5,789 nt of DNA from Treponema sp. (GTDB lineage Bacteria; Spirochaetota; Spirochaetia; Treponematales; Breznakiellaceae): positions 1 through 5,789 of the forward strand of contig JAIRNB010000132.1 of NCBI GenBank assembly GCA_031258265.1. The letters run 5' to 3'. The notes beneath the pieces were generated by a model. It was not told where the DNA came from. It saw only the letters and a list, made by a program, of their open reading frames with translations, and made no database searches. Positions within the stretch are counted from its first letter, which is position 1. Every line of letters begins with the position of its first letter. This document shows positions 1 to 4,178 of the stretch, one piece after another. Position numbers and translations under genes: made by a program.

Positions 1-161
1 AAATATTCAAGGTAATCCTCCTGGCGTATCCGCTCCACACTCCTTACCCACTCTCCCCGGGCGGGAATTGCGTAAAGCCCCCAGTGAATGAACATCCCAA
101 AACGGGCGTCCCGGAACCACGCGGTCCGCCGGGTCCGCTCCTCTATGTTTTTGTTTGCCAT
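1..161 (-). CDS. Alpha-L-fucosidase, GH29 family, N-terminal part only
   Basis: Reading leftward from an ATG at 161, 53 codons are open to the window edge, so only the N-terminus is visible. Residues 15-38 carry the GH29 signature: WFRDARFGMFIHWGLY followed by IPARGEWV. The FIHWG histidine is part of the fucose-binding site in known GH29 enzymes, which are retaining exo-glycosidases that release alpha-linked L-fucose from glycans. No signal peptide is visible; the N-terminus (MANKNIEERTRR) is charged, which suggests a cytoplasmic enzyme. A GGAGG at 167-171 lies 5 bases before the ATG and fixes the start. The gene is co-directional with the nth operon but separated from it by over 300 bp of repeats and transposase debris, so it probably has its own promoter. 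The family is clear from sequence; the exact linkage specificity cannot be told. Confidence 0.88.
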   Translation of the reverse strand, partial: MANKNIEERTRRTAWFRDARFGMFIHWGLYAIPARGEWVRSVERIRQEDYLEY

Positions 162-178
162 AGAAACCTCCACCGCAG

Positions 179-184
179 AGTATA
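179..184 (-). promoter_or_regulatory. Possible -10 box of the fucosidase promoter
   Basis: TATACT on the minus strand lies 17 bases upstream of the fucosidase ATG (161), giving a predicted start site just ahead of the GGAGG ribosome-binding site. No good -35 hexamer sits 16-18 bases further upstream. If this is the promoter, it probably depends on an activator, and the tandem repeats at 236-275 are in a suitable place for one. This is inference from hexamer matching only. Confidence 0.3.
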
Positions 185-235
185 GCACAGCGGCAAAAAT
201 CGGGGAGGGAGAACTTAAAATAATGAAGGGGGGCC

Positions 236-275
236 GTCTATGACAAAAGTCAAGCGTCTATGATAAAAGTCAAGC
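236..275. repeat. Two tandem 20-bp direct repeats upstream of the fucosidase
   Basis: Two 20-bp units (236-255 and 256-275) follow each other with no spacer and differ at one base (C at 244, T at 264). On the minus strand each unit reads TTGACTTTT(G/A)TCATAGAC plus flanking bases. In one unit TGAC-TTTT-GTCA forms a small dyad; the other has lost one base of it. The 20-bp period would place both on the same DNA face. They lie about 75-115 bp upstream of the fucosidase start and directly beyond the IS110 remnant. They could be activator sites or the tip of the degraded insertion sequence. Confidence 0.75.
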
Positions 276-324
276 AGTCTTTTTCAAATTCCCACTCTTT
301 TTTTTCTTTCCGGAAAACGACGGT

Positions 325-430
325 ACTGCGCCGGTTCTTCACTGTCGTGTTCGAGTTCGCTACCCGCGGCGCAGAACGCAAATAACTCGTAAAATGTTTG
401 GAGTTCTTAAACCGCCCCACATCGATTCCC
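325..430 (-). pseudogene. IS110-family transposase remnant (C-terminal Transposase_20 region)
   Basis: On the minus strand about 35 residues starting at 426 read IDVGRFKNSKHFTSYLRSAP and continue with RVANSNTTVKN. This matches the C-terminal IS116/IS110/IS902 (Transposase_20) region, where GD(I/V)xRFKxxKxxxSYLGLxPRV is typical. The N-terminal DEDD catalytic domain is absent, and so is the usual continuation (RITKRGxxxLR); after about 325 the frame runs into unrelated sequence and the 20-bp tandem repeats. Upstream of 430 the frame enters GC-rich hairpins. It is a non-functional scrap between nth and the fucosidase gene. The family call rests on motif recognition over a short stretch. Confidence 0.7.
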
Positions 431-438
431 CCTTCTCC

Positions 439-486
439 GGGGCTCCCGCCCCAAACCCCGCAATTTGCGGCGTCCGCGTAACGCGG
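439..486. repeat. Three consecutive GC-rich hairpins downstream of nth
   Basis: Three perfect small inverted repeats lie in a row: GGGGC-TCCC-GCCCC (439-452), CCGCAA-T-TTGCGG (458-470) and CCGCG-TAA-CGCGG (474-486). They begin 9 bases beyond the nth stop codon as that operon is read. None has a following T-run, so they are not classical intrinsic terminators. They could protect the 3' end of the operon mRNA or mark an old insertion junction beside the IS110 scrap. Confidence 0.6.
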
Positions 487-494
487 CGCCCGGT

Positions 495-1169
495 TCAACG
501 GCTTTTCTCTACCCCCCTCCGGCGGCAGTACCCAGAAATGACGCAGCGGGAGCAATAGGGACTCACGGGGCGGCAGGTTTGCTGGCCGTAGAGGACCAGC
601 AGGGCGTTGATACCCTTCCAGTAGCGCCGGGGCAGGCAGTCCCGCAGGGCCGTTTCGGTCTCCTCCGGGGTTTTGCTCTGTATCCAGCCGGCCCGGTTAC
701 AGATCCGGTGGACATGAACATCCACGCAGATCCCCGGCAGATCAAAGGCTTCGATAAGCACCAGATTGGCGGTCTTCCGCCCCACCCCCGGCAGGGCAAG
801 AAGTTCATCCATCCCGGAGGGAACCTTTCCACCGTATTTATCCAGCAGGATAGCGGCGATCTTCTTCAAATTCGCCGCCTTGGTACGGTAAAAGCCCGCG
901 GGATAGGCAAGCCGGGCCACGGCATCTTCCCCCAGGCGGTAAAGCTCCGCGGGGCCGGGGGCCTCTTTTAGAAGCCGGGCCGACGCGGCCAGGGTAACTT
1001 CATCCTTGGTGCGGAGGCTCAGGATCGTGGAAACCAGCACCGCCCAGGGGTCCCGGCTGTACTGTTCCGCCACGGTACTCACCGACGGGTCCTCCAGATC
1101 CCCCCGCCATTTCTCCAGGGCCCGGATAACAGGCCCCCAGGGAATTTCCGGATTAGGGTCCGCCTTCAT
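495..1169 (-). CDS. nth: Endonuclease III, DNA glycosylase/AP lyase
   Basis: A 224-residue protein (E. coli Nth is 211) of base-excision repair, which removes oxidised pyrimidines and nicks the abasic site. The helix-hairpin-helix LPGVGRKTA is at residues 126-134 with the catalytic lysine at K132; the catalytic aspartate is D150 in VDVHVHR. The C-terminal iron-sulfur loop is complete: C199-X6-C206-X2-C209-X5-C215, as expected for a [4Fe-4S] cluster. Where E. coli has SAQATD, this protein has SLRTKD (51-56), a common variant in other lineages. I chose ATG 1169 because GGGGGAG (1173-1179) sits 3 bases ahead and the conserved fold begins soon after; a longer frame from 1235 would run well into ispF. 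The start is 13 bp past the ispF stop, so nth is the last gene of the carD-ispD-ispF operon. Function is secure. Confidence 0.95.
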   Translation of the reverse strand: MKADPNPEIPWGPVIRALEKWRGDLEDPSVSTVAEQYSRDPWAVLVSTILSLRTKDEVTLAASARLLKEAPGPAELYRLGEDAVARLAYPAGFYRTKAANLKKIAAILLDKYGGKVPSGMDELLALPGVGRKTANLVLIEAFDLPGICVDVHVHRICNRAGWIQSKTPEETETALRDCLPRRYWKGINALLVLYGQQTCRPVSPYCSRCVISGYCRRRGVEKSR

Positions 1170-1182
1170 TTCTCCCCCAGCT

Positions 1183-1683
1183 TCATTTTTCCCCCAGCTC
1201 CGGGATTTTCTCCCGTTCCAAAAGACATACGGCAAGGGCTTCCACCGCGCGGCCCTCCCCCACCGGCCCCAGACCCTCGGCGGTCTTACCCTTCACAAAA
1301 ACCTGAGCCGGCAACACCCCCAGGGCGGCGGCCAGGGAAGCGCGTACGGCCTCCCGGTGGGGAAGCAGCCGGGGTTCCTCGCAGCTTACCACACAGTCCA
1401 GGTTGACAAGGTCCCAGCCCTGCCCCTTCACCAGGGCCCAGGCTTTTCGCAAAAGTTCAAGGGAATCCGCGTCTTTCCACCGCGCGTCCCCCGGAGGAAA
1501 AAGGGCGCCAATATCCCCCAGGGCGGCGGCCCCCAACAGGGCGTCGGCCACCGCGTGGGCCAGAACATCCCCATCGGAATGGCCCAGTTCCCCCAGCTCG
1601 CTTTCAATTCGCAGCCCCCCCAGAAGAAAGGGCCGCCCCCGGACCAGCCGGTGCAGGTCCCGCCCCAGACCAATACGGATCAC
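1183..1683 (-). CDS. ispF: 2-C-methyl-D-erythritol 2,4-cyclodiphosphate synthase
   Basis: A 166-residue protein (E. coli IspF is 159) that cyclises CDP-ME 2-phosphate to MEcPP with release of CMP in the MEP pathway; known IspF enzymes are zinc-dependent homotrimers. The first motif, GLGRDLHRL, supplies metal ligands D9 and H11. LGHSDGDVLAHAVADALLG supplies H43, and DIGALFPP and DADSLELL follow. The C-terminal KTAEGLGPVGEG (133-144) matches the nucleotide-binding loop KATTTEKLGFTGRGEG of E. coli. The start is GTG at 1683-1681, overlapping the ispD stop as GTGA, which implies translational coupling; the open frame continues upstream only inside ispD. Many bacteria fuse ispD and ispF; here they remain separate polypeptides in different frames. 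All key residues are present, so the enzyme is presumably active. Confidence 0.96.
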   Translation of the reverse strand: MIRIGLGRDLHRLVRGRPFLLGGLRIESELGELGHSDGDVLAHAVADALLGAAALGDIGALFPPGDARWKDADSLELLRKAWALVKGQGWDLVNLDCVVSCEEPRLLPHREAVRASLAAALGVLPAQVFVKGKTAEGLGPVGEGRAVEALAVCLLEREKIPELGEK

Positions 1684-2579
1684 AGGCAGACTCCGCAAAG
1701 GCCCAGGTCCTCCGGGTAGGTAATCTTGCGGTTCTCCCGCTCCCCCGGCACCACAGCCACGGGGCCGCAAAATTCCCCCCACAATTCCGCGTCATCGGTA
1801 TATTCATAGGACTCCGCCAGCTCCCGTTCCGCCCCCCGCTCATGGGCCCGGAGAATTCCGGGAAAGGCAAAGCCCTGGGGAGTCTGGGCGCAGCCCAGGG
1901 TGGAACGGCGCAGGTGCCGCCGGATAAAGCCCCGGCCGTCAAGCTCCTTGGGAGTCTCCGCCAGGGGAAGCAGGGGAATGGCGGCGGAATGTATACGAAC
2001 CCCCTCCATCACCCGCCGGATAAGGGCCCCGCTTACCCAGGGTCTGGCCCCATCATGGATGAGTACCCAGGAAGGGCCATAAGACTCCAGAAGGGACAAT
2101 GCGTGGTGTACGGAAATCCGCCGGCTGGAACCGCCGGGGACAAAGAGGAGCCGGGGTCTTTCACCCTCTCCGCGGCCGCCCAGTCCCGGGCCGATCTCTC
2201 CATGACCACCCTCCCCGGGACACCGGGGGGATTCGGCCAAAGAACAGGAACCGCCGGGGATAATGCCGGAGGCAAAACCCGGCGGCCGCCCCAAAGACGC
2301 GGGCGCGGGGGGGGACAACAATTCTTCCGGCAAGGCGGCCCTGGCCTCGGCCTCGCCTCCGGGGGGAACGGCAATAACGATAAAACCTATGTCCCCTATC
2401 CCCGCAAAGGCGGAAACTGCGGCCCCCAGCACGGTAAGGGGGGCCCCCCGCCGGTCAACACGAGCCGGCCCCAAAGAATCCCCCAAAGGAAGATACTCCT
2501 TTTTGACCTGCCGGCCCGGCAGAGCCATCCTGGAAGACGAACCCGAGGCGGCAATCACCGCCGCAAAGGAAGCCCCCAT
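1680..2579 (-). CDS. ispD: 2-C-methyl-D-erythritol 4-phosphate cytidylyltransferase, with an insertion
   Basis: IspD transfers CMP from CTP to MEP. Family signatures are in order: AAVIAASGSSSRM with KKEYLPLG (residues 6-33, the CTP-binding loop), VLIHDGARPWVS (172-183), QTPQGF (232-237), YTDDAELWG (260-268) and GERENRKITYPEDL (279-292). The protein has 299 residues against 236 in E. coli. The excess lies mostly in a Gly/Pro/Ser-rich stretch at about 88-141 (DNA 2157-2318), between the strand ending FIVIAVPPG and the LLFVPGGSSRR segment; a smaller insert is at 34-46. Because both flanks align, this is an insertion in a surface loop rather than a broken gene. The ATG at 2579 immediately precedes the conserved first strand but has no visible Shine-Dalgarno; its 39-bp distance from carD suggests coupled translation. 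The stop overlaps the ispF start. Confidence 0.93.
   Translation of the reverse strand: MGASFAAVIAASGSSSRMALPGRQVKKEYLPLGDSLGPARVDRRGAPLTVLGAAVSAFAGIGDIGFIVIAVPPGGEAEARAALPEELLSPPAPASLGRPPGFASGIIPGGSCSLAESPRCPGEGGHGEIGPGLGGRGEGERPRLLFVPGGSSRRISVHHALSLLESYGPSWVLIHDGARPWVSGALIRRVMEGVRIHSAAIPLLPLAETPKELDGRGFIRRHLRRSTLGCAQTPQGFAFPGILRAHERGAERELAESYEYTDDAELWGEFCGPVAVVPGERENRKITYPEDLGLCGVCL
2127..2260. repeat. 14-bp direct repeat bracketing the ispD insertion
   Basis: GGAACCGCCGGGGA occurs at 2127-2140 and again at 2247-2260, exactly 120 bp (40 codons) apart and in the same reading frame. The two copies encode the PGGS of IIPGGSC (residues 107-110) and of FVPGGSS (148-151). The right-hand protein copy sits where E. 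coli IspD has its conserved DGGDER-like turn. The arrangement could reflect slippage or partial duplication as the source of the extra loop. Confidence 0.7.
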
Positions 2580-2618
2580 GACAAGGAAATTCTTAGCGGA
2601 AAACCGGAGGGGCGGACA

Positions 2619-3116
2619 CTACCGGGACTCCAGACGGGTAAAAATCATGTTTTCTACCTCGTCCCGGGGTTTCTTCAGGGAGTAGGAAACCTCATCTTCC
2701 AGCAGCTTCAGGGCCGAATCGTAAAGTTTCCGTTCCAGAATAGGCAGTTCCTTTACCTTGCTGCGGTGGTAGAGAGTCCTGACAATCGTAGCAATGTCGG
2801 TAACACTCCCCTTCTTCAGCAAATCCAGATTCTTGTTGTAGCGTTCTTTCCAATCCGAAGTGATAGGTTCAAAATCCTCGCCAATAAGCTCAAGGGCCCG
2901 CTGGGCCTCTTTGGACGGAACAATAGACCGGATTCCCAGCCCCACCGCCTTATCCACCGGCACCATAATCGTCATATCGGACACTTCAAGATAAATAACA
3001 TAGTAGGGGACTTTCGCGCTCTTGAACTCTTTTTCCTCGATAGAAGTGATAACCCCAACGCCCTGGCTGGGATAAACCACCTTCTGGTTTACCTGAAAAC
3101 CTTTGGCCTTGCTCAT
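2619..3116 (-). CDS. carD: CarD-family transcriptional regulator (RNA polymerase-binding)
   Basis: A 165-residue protein. Residues 5-60 form the RNA polymerase-interaction (Tudor-like) domain: FQVNQKVVYPSQGVGVITSI, then YYVIYLEVSDMTIMVPVDKA. Residues 70-160 form the helical DNA-binding part, with the conserved tryptophan W89 in SDWKERY; in known CarD proteins this residue wedges into the upstream edge of the melted promoter -10 region. CarD proteins stabilise the open complex at many housekeeping promoters, including rRNA, rather than acting as sequence-specific repressors. I use ATG 3116 (MSKAKGF) because homologues begin there; a TTG three codons upstream is a weaker choice. GAGG at 3120-3123 leaves only 3 bases before the ATG. 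It is the first gene of the ispD-ispF-nth operon, which places the regulator and isoprenoid synthesis under one promoter. Confidence 0.93.
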   Translation of the reverse strand: MSKAKGFQVNQKVVYPSQGVGVITSIEEKEFKSAKVPYYVIYLEVSDMTIMVPVDKAVGLGIRSIVPSKEAQRALELIGEDFEPITSDWKERYNKNLDLLKKGSVTDIATIVRTLYHRSKVKELPILERKLYDSALKLLEDEVSYSLKKPRDEVENMIFTRLESR

Positions 3117-3124
3117 ACACCTCA

Positions 3125-3153
3125 ACTATAGCAATTAAACCAGCCGCGGTCTA
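3125..3153 (-). promoter_or_regulatory. Candidate sigma-70-type promoter of the carD operon
   Basis: On the minus strand TAGACC (3148-3153; 4 of 6 matches to TTGACA) is followed after 17 bases by TATAGT (3125-3130; 5 of 6 matches to TATAAT). Transcription would start near 3117-3120, only a few bases before the carD ATG at 3116. The mRNA would then be nearly leaderless and the GAGG at 3120-3123 would be barely included. Prediction from hexamers and spacing only. Confidence 0.45.
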
Positions 3154-3191
3154 GGCACGTTTTTTCCCTTCGTCCCGGGAATTTGGGCGCA

Positions 3192-3277
3192 TCCCCGCCC
3201 TTGAAAGGGCGGGGACCGGGCTATCCGCTTCAATCTTTTGGCTGCGCCAAAAGTATTTCCGCTTCTATCCCTTGCGC
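3192..3277 (-). repeat. Structured repeat element, copy A (inverted relative to copy B)
   Basis: Read on the minus strand, the element opens with GCGCAAGGGAT (3277-3267), contains the 8-bp-arm hairpin CTTTTGGC-TGC-GCCAAAAG (3235-3253), and reaches AGCCCGGTCC (3222-3213). It closes with a perfect 11-bp-arm hairpin with a 2-base loop (3192-3215). The same opening 11-mer and closing 10-mer, again followed by a GC-rich hairpin, recur in opposite orientation at 3815-3930. This suggests one dispersed intergenic element family of REP or small MITE character. Confidence 0.65.
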
Positions 3278-3278
3278 T

Positions 3279-3310
3279 GCTAAAAAATGGCATCCATGCC
3301 ATTTTTTAGC
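3279..3310. repeat. Perfect 15-bp-arm palindrome
   Basis: Arms of 15 bases (3279-3293 and 3296-3310) with only a 2-base loop (CC). Each arm combines GCTAAAAAATGG with CAT. The right half ends in a T-run and the left begins with an A-run, so the hairpin resembles a bidirectional intrinsic terminator; its placement beyond any gene end, however, fits a dispersed palindrome better. The central 18 bases are repeated at 3354-3371. Confidence 0.8.
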
Positions 3311-3312
3311 TT

Positions 3313-3337
3313 TAGGTTTTTGCTTCACAAAAACCTA
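3313..3337. repeat. 10-bp-arm inverted repeat
   Basis: TAGGTTTTTG (3313-3322) and CAAAAACCTA (3328-3337) are perfect complements around a 5-base loop (CTTCA). It lies 2 bases after the 15-bp palindrome, so the two would form adjacent stems in single-stranded DNA or RNA. Confidence 0.75.
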
Positions 3338-3353
3338 GGCATTTACTACAGCC

Positions 3354-3371
3354 GGCATCCATGCCATTTTT
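3354..3371. repeat. Second copy of the GGCATCCATGCC palindrome core
   Basis: The 18 bases GGCATCCATGCCATTTTT at 3354-3371 are identical to 3289-3306. The left A-rich arm of the first copy is missing here, so only the short dyad GGCAT-CC-ATGCC remains. Two copies 65 bp apart indicate local duplication or repeated insertion of one mobile palindrome. Confidence 0.75.
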
Positions 3372-3407
3372 GGGCACGTCTATCACAGCCGGTCCCGCGG
3401 CGCGCCC

Positions 3408-3431
3408 GCCCGCCTAAAGGCGGGCTTGCTT
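3408..3431 (+). terminator. Terminator-like hairpin in the repeat region
   Basis: GCCCGCC-TAAA-GGCGGGC (3408-3425) is followed by TTGCTTTT. On the plus strand this resembles an intrinsic terminator, but no plus-strand gene ends here, so it may simply be another hairpin of the repeat family. Confidence 0.35.
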
Positions 3432-3544
3432 TTGGCCGGGATAAATACAGTTATCCTGCGCCGGGCGGGTGTTACATTTTTTCCTTAACGCCCCTTACCG
3501 GGGCAATTACTTCGCCCCATGCCGGCCAGGCCAGTGCGCGCGCG

Positions 3545-3565
3545 GCACAAACCGCAGGTTTGTGC
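3545..3565. repeat. 9-bp-arm inverted repeat
   Basis: GCACAAACC (3545-3553) and GGTTTGTGC (3557-3565) are perfect complements around a GCA loop. The GCA or TGC triloop recurs in other hairpins of this interval (3243-3245 and 3922-3924), which suggests a shared origin. Confidence 0.7.
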
Positions 3566-3625
3566 TGGAACAAAAGCCACAAAACCGAAGGCTGTGTATT
3601 AACAAATGCGGAACCGCATAGCGCC

Positions 3626-3721
3626 TCTCCGGGCTATCGCTATCGCGCTTTTCCCTTTGATATAGCCAACCACTTGGGCTACAGAGTATTGAGGTTCTTT
3701 TATATTCCCTGAAATGTCAAA
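3626..3721 (-). pseudogene. IS200/IS605 TnpA (Y1 transposase) remnant
   Basis: On the minus strand the frame from 3706 reads NIKEPQYSVAQVVGYIKGKS followed by AIAIAR. This matches the conserved (P)PKYSVxQVVGxIKGKSAIxIAR segment after the HUH motif in IS200-type Y1 transposases. The HUH histidines expected just upstream, the downstream FxGQxFWARGYxVSTVG segment and the catalytic tyrosine are all absent. Downstream the frame soon becomes repeat-like and stops at 3599; upstream it enters the hairpin at 3733-3749. Only about 30 residues survive, so it is inactive. The plus-strand open frame over the same bases is its shadow. These transposases recognise hairpins in single-stranded DNA, which is suggestive given the hairpin-rich surroundings. 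Confidence 0.75.
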
Positions 3722-3732
3722 CTGTTTGGGTC

Positions 3733-3749
3733 CCCCGGCAAAGCCGGGG
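3733..3749. repeat. 7-bp-arm GC-rich hairpin
   Basis: CCCCGGC-AAA-GCCGGGG forms a perfect stem with a three-base loop. It lies about 12 bases beyond the visible end of the IS200 TnpA remnant. No T-run follows on either strand. Confidence 0.7.
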
Positions 3750-3784
3750 AATTACCGATTGTATTTACCTTCCGGCGCTATGCT

Positions 3785-3807
3785 ATGGCGGCGAAAAGCG
3801 CCGCCAT
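3785..3807. repeat. 9-bp-arm hairpin
   Basis: ATGGCGGCG and CGCCGCCAT pair perfectly around an AAAAG loop. It ends 7 bases before structured repeat copy B and may belong to the same composite element. Confidence 0.7.
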
Positions 3808-3814
3808 GGGGACC

Positions 3815-3930
3815 GCGCAAGGGATTGGAGGGGCCCGAAACCGCAGTCCCAGAGGGGCGAGGAGGCCGGAGCGGGGCAACGGTAGTTGCCCTCGCGGAGC
3901 CCCGCAAAGCCCGGTCCGGCCGCAGGCCGG
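3815..3930 (+). repeat. Structured repeat element, copy B
   Basis: It opens with GCGCAAGGGAT (3815-3825) and ends with AGCCCGGTCC (3908-3917), which runs into the hairpin CCGGCC-GCA-GGCCGG (3916-3930). These are the same ends as copy A, which lies in the opposite orientation. The interior differs from A and holds GGGCAAC-GGTA-GTTGCCC (3874-3891). The next 85 bp remain GC-rich and foldable. It could be a non-autonomous mobile element or a structured RNA; no known RNA family was recognised. Confidence 0.6.
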
Positions 3931-3975
3931 ATGCACCCAGACTCCGGACCGCTCCGGGGCTTGCTTCCCCCAATC

Positions 3976-4016
3976 GCCGCCCTGTCTTGCTGGGCCTATA
4001 GACAGGCAGGGGCGGC
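3976..4016. repeat. Compound imperfect inverted repeat at the edge of the GC-rich block
   Basis: GCCGCC (3976-3981) and GGCGGC (4011-4016) enclose CCTGTCT (3981-3987) and AGACAGG (4000-4006). The result is a two-part stem with a one-sided bulge and a 12-base loop. It marks the last GC-rich structure before composition switches to AT-rich sequence. Confidence 0.55.
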
Positions 4017-4068
4017 CATAAGGGACCACAGCCTCTCCAAAAAGACATATAAAAAACCCAATAATAAC

Positions 4069-4097
4069 TTGACAATAAGCACATTATAATGTACACT
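4069..4097 (+). promoter_or_regulatory. Promoter of the toxin-antitoxin operon
   Basis: A perfect TTGACA (4069-4074) is followed after exactly 17 bases by TACACT (4092-4097; 4 of 6 matches). A perfect TATAAT (4085-4090) is also present, but it lies only 10 bases from the TTGACA and lacks its own -35. Either way, transcription would start around 4097-4105, giving a leader of about 50 bases before the leader frame at 4155. Confidence 0.6.
4081..4092. promoter_or_regulatory. 12-bp perfect palindrome, candidate operator
   Basis: ACATTATAATGT is a perfect 12-bp palindrome between the -35 and the spaced -10 of the toxin-antitoxin promoter. HigA-type antitoxins are helix-turn-helix dimers known to repress their own operons by binding such palindromes over the promoter. 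Binding here is inferred. Confidence 0.55.
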
Positions 4098-4154
4098 CTA
4101 AAATATACCTTCGTAAGGAAGGGTGCGATAAAATTTTAATTTAAGGAGTTCAAA

Positions 4155-4178
4155 ATGGAACAAAGGAAGCGTGAGTGA
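4155..4178 (+). CDS. Possible 7-residue leader peptide ahead of the toxin
   Basis: The strongest Shine-Dalgarno in the leader, AAGGAG (4143-4148), is spaced 6 bases from an ATG at 4155 that encodes only MEQRKRE. The stop TGA (4176-4178) overlaps the GTG start of the toxin (4175-4177) as GTGA. Ribosomes ending the leader could restart on the toxin, making the leader a coupling device. Alternatively, the toxin once began at this ATG and a one-base indel separated the frames; the residues around the junction are compatible with both. Confidence 0.4.
   Translation: MEQRKRE

Larger units (their letters stand above)
3154..4068. other. Gene-poor interval packed with inverted repeats
   Basis: About 900 bp without a convincing intact gene. 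Open frames of 60-140 codons exist here, but they read straight through hairpins and repeats and have no ribosome-binding sites. Besides the hairpins listed separately, it contains GCCCC-TTACC-GGGGC (3490-3504), ATGCGG-AA-CCGCAT (3606-3619) and GGGCAAC-GGTA-GTTGCCC (3874-3891). A transposase scrap lies at 3626-3721. The base composition swings from very GC-rich (3811-4016) to very AT-rich from about 4040, where the toxin-antitoxin module begins. Confidence 0.8.

Noticed and set aside
465..971. A 168-codon plus-strand frame opposite nth, and similar long plus-strand frames opposite ispF, ispD and carD.
   Set aside because: These are antisense shadows produced by GC-rich codon usage; none has recognisable motifs or a supported start, whereas the minus-strand proteins are clear family members.
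1183..1782. A longer 199-residue start for ispF.
   Set aside because: The extra N-terminus lies inside ispD in another frame and has no family similarity. The GTG at 1683 is followed at once by the conserved IspF first strand and metal-binding motif.
3287..3712. A 141-codon plus-strand frame whose last residues (NHLGYRVLRFFYIP) recall FGE-sulfatase or diversity-generating-retroelement variable proteins, with a hairpin just downstream.
   Set aside because: The minus strand over the same bases encodes a clear IS200-type TnpA segment (YSVAQVVGYIKGKS), so the plus frame is its shadow. It also reads through several palindromes and has no ribosome-binding site, and no reverse transcriptase or template repeat is present.
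3192..3930. A CRISPR array, suspected because of the many repeats.
   Set aside because: The repeats are palindromes of different sequence and irregular spacing. There is no constant repeat with unique spacers and no cas gene.
3752..4096. Overlapping frames of 67-114 codons on both strands across the GC-rich block.
   Set aside because: All traverse hairpins and the composition switch, have no ribosome-binding site and show low-complexity Arg/Pro/Gly content typical of translated repeats.
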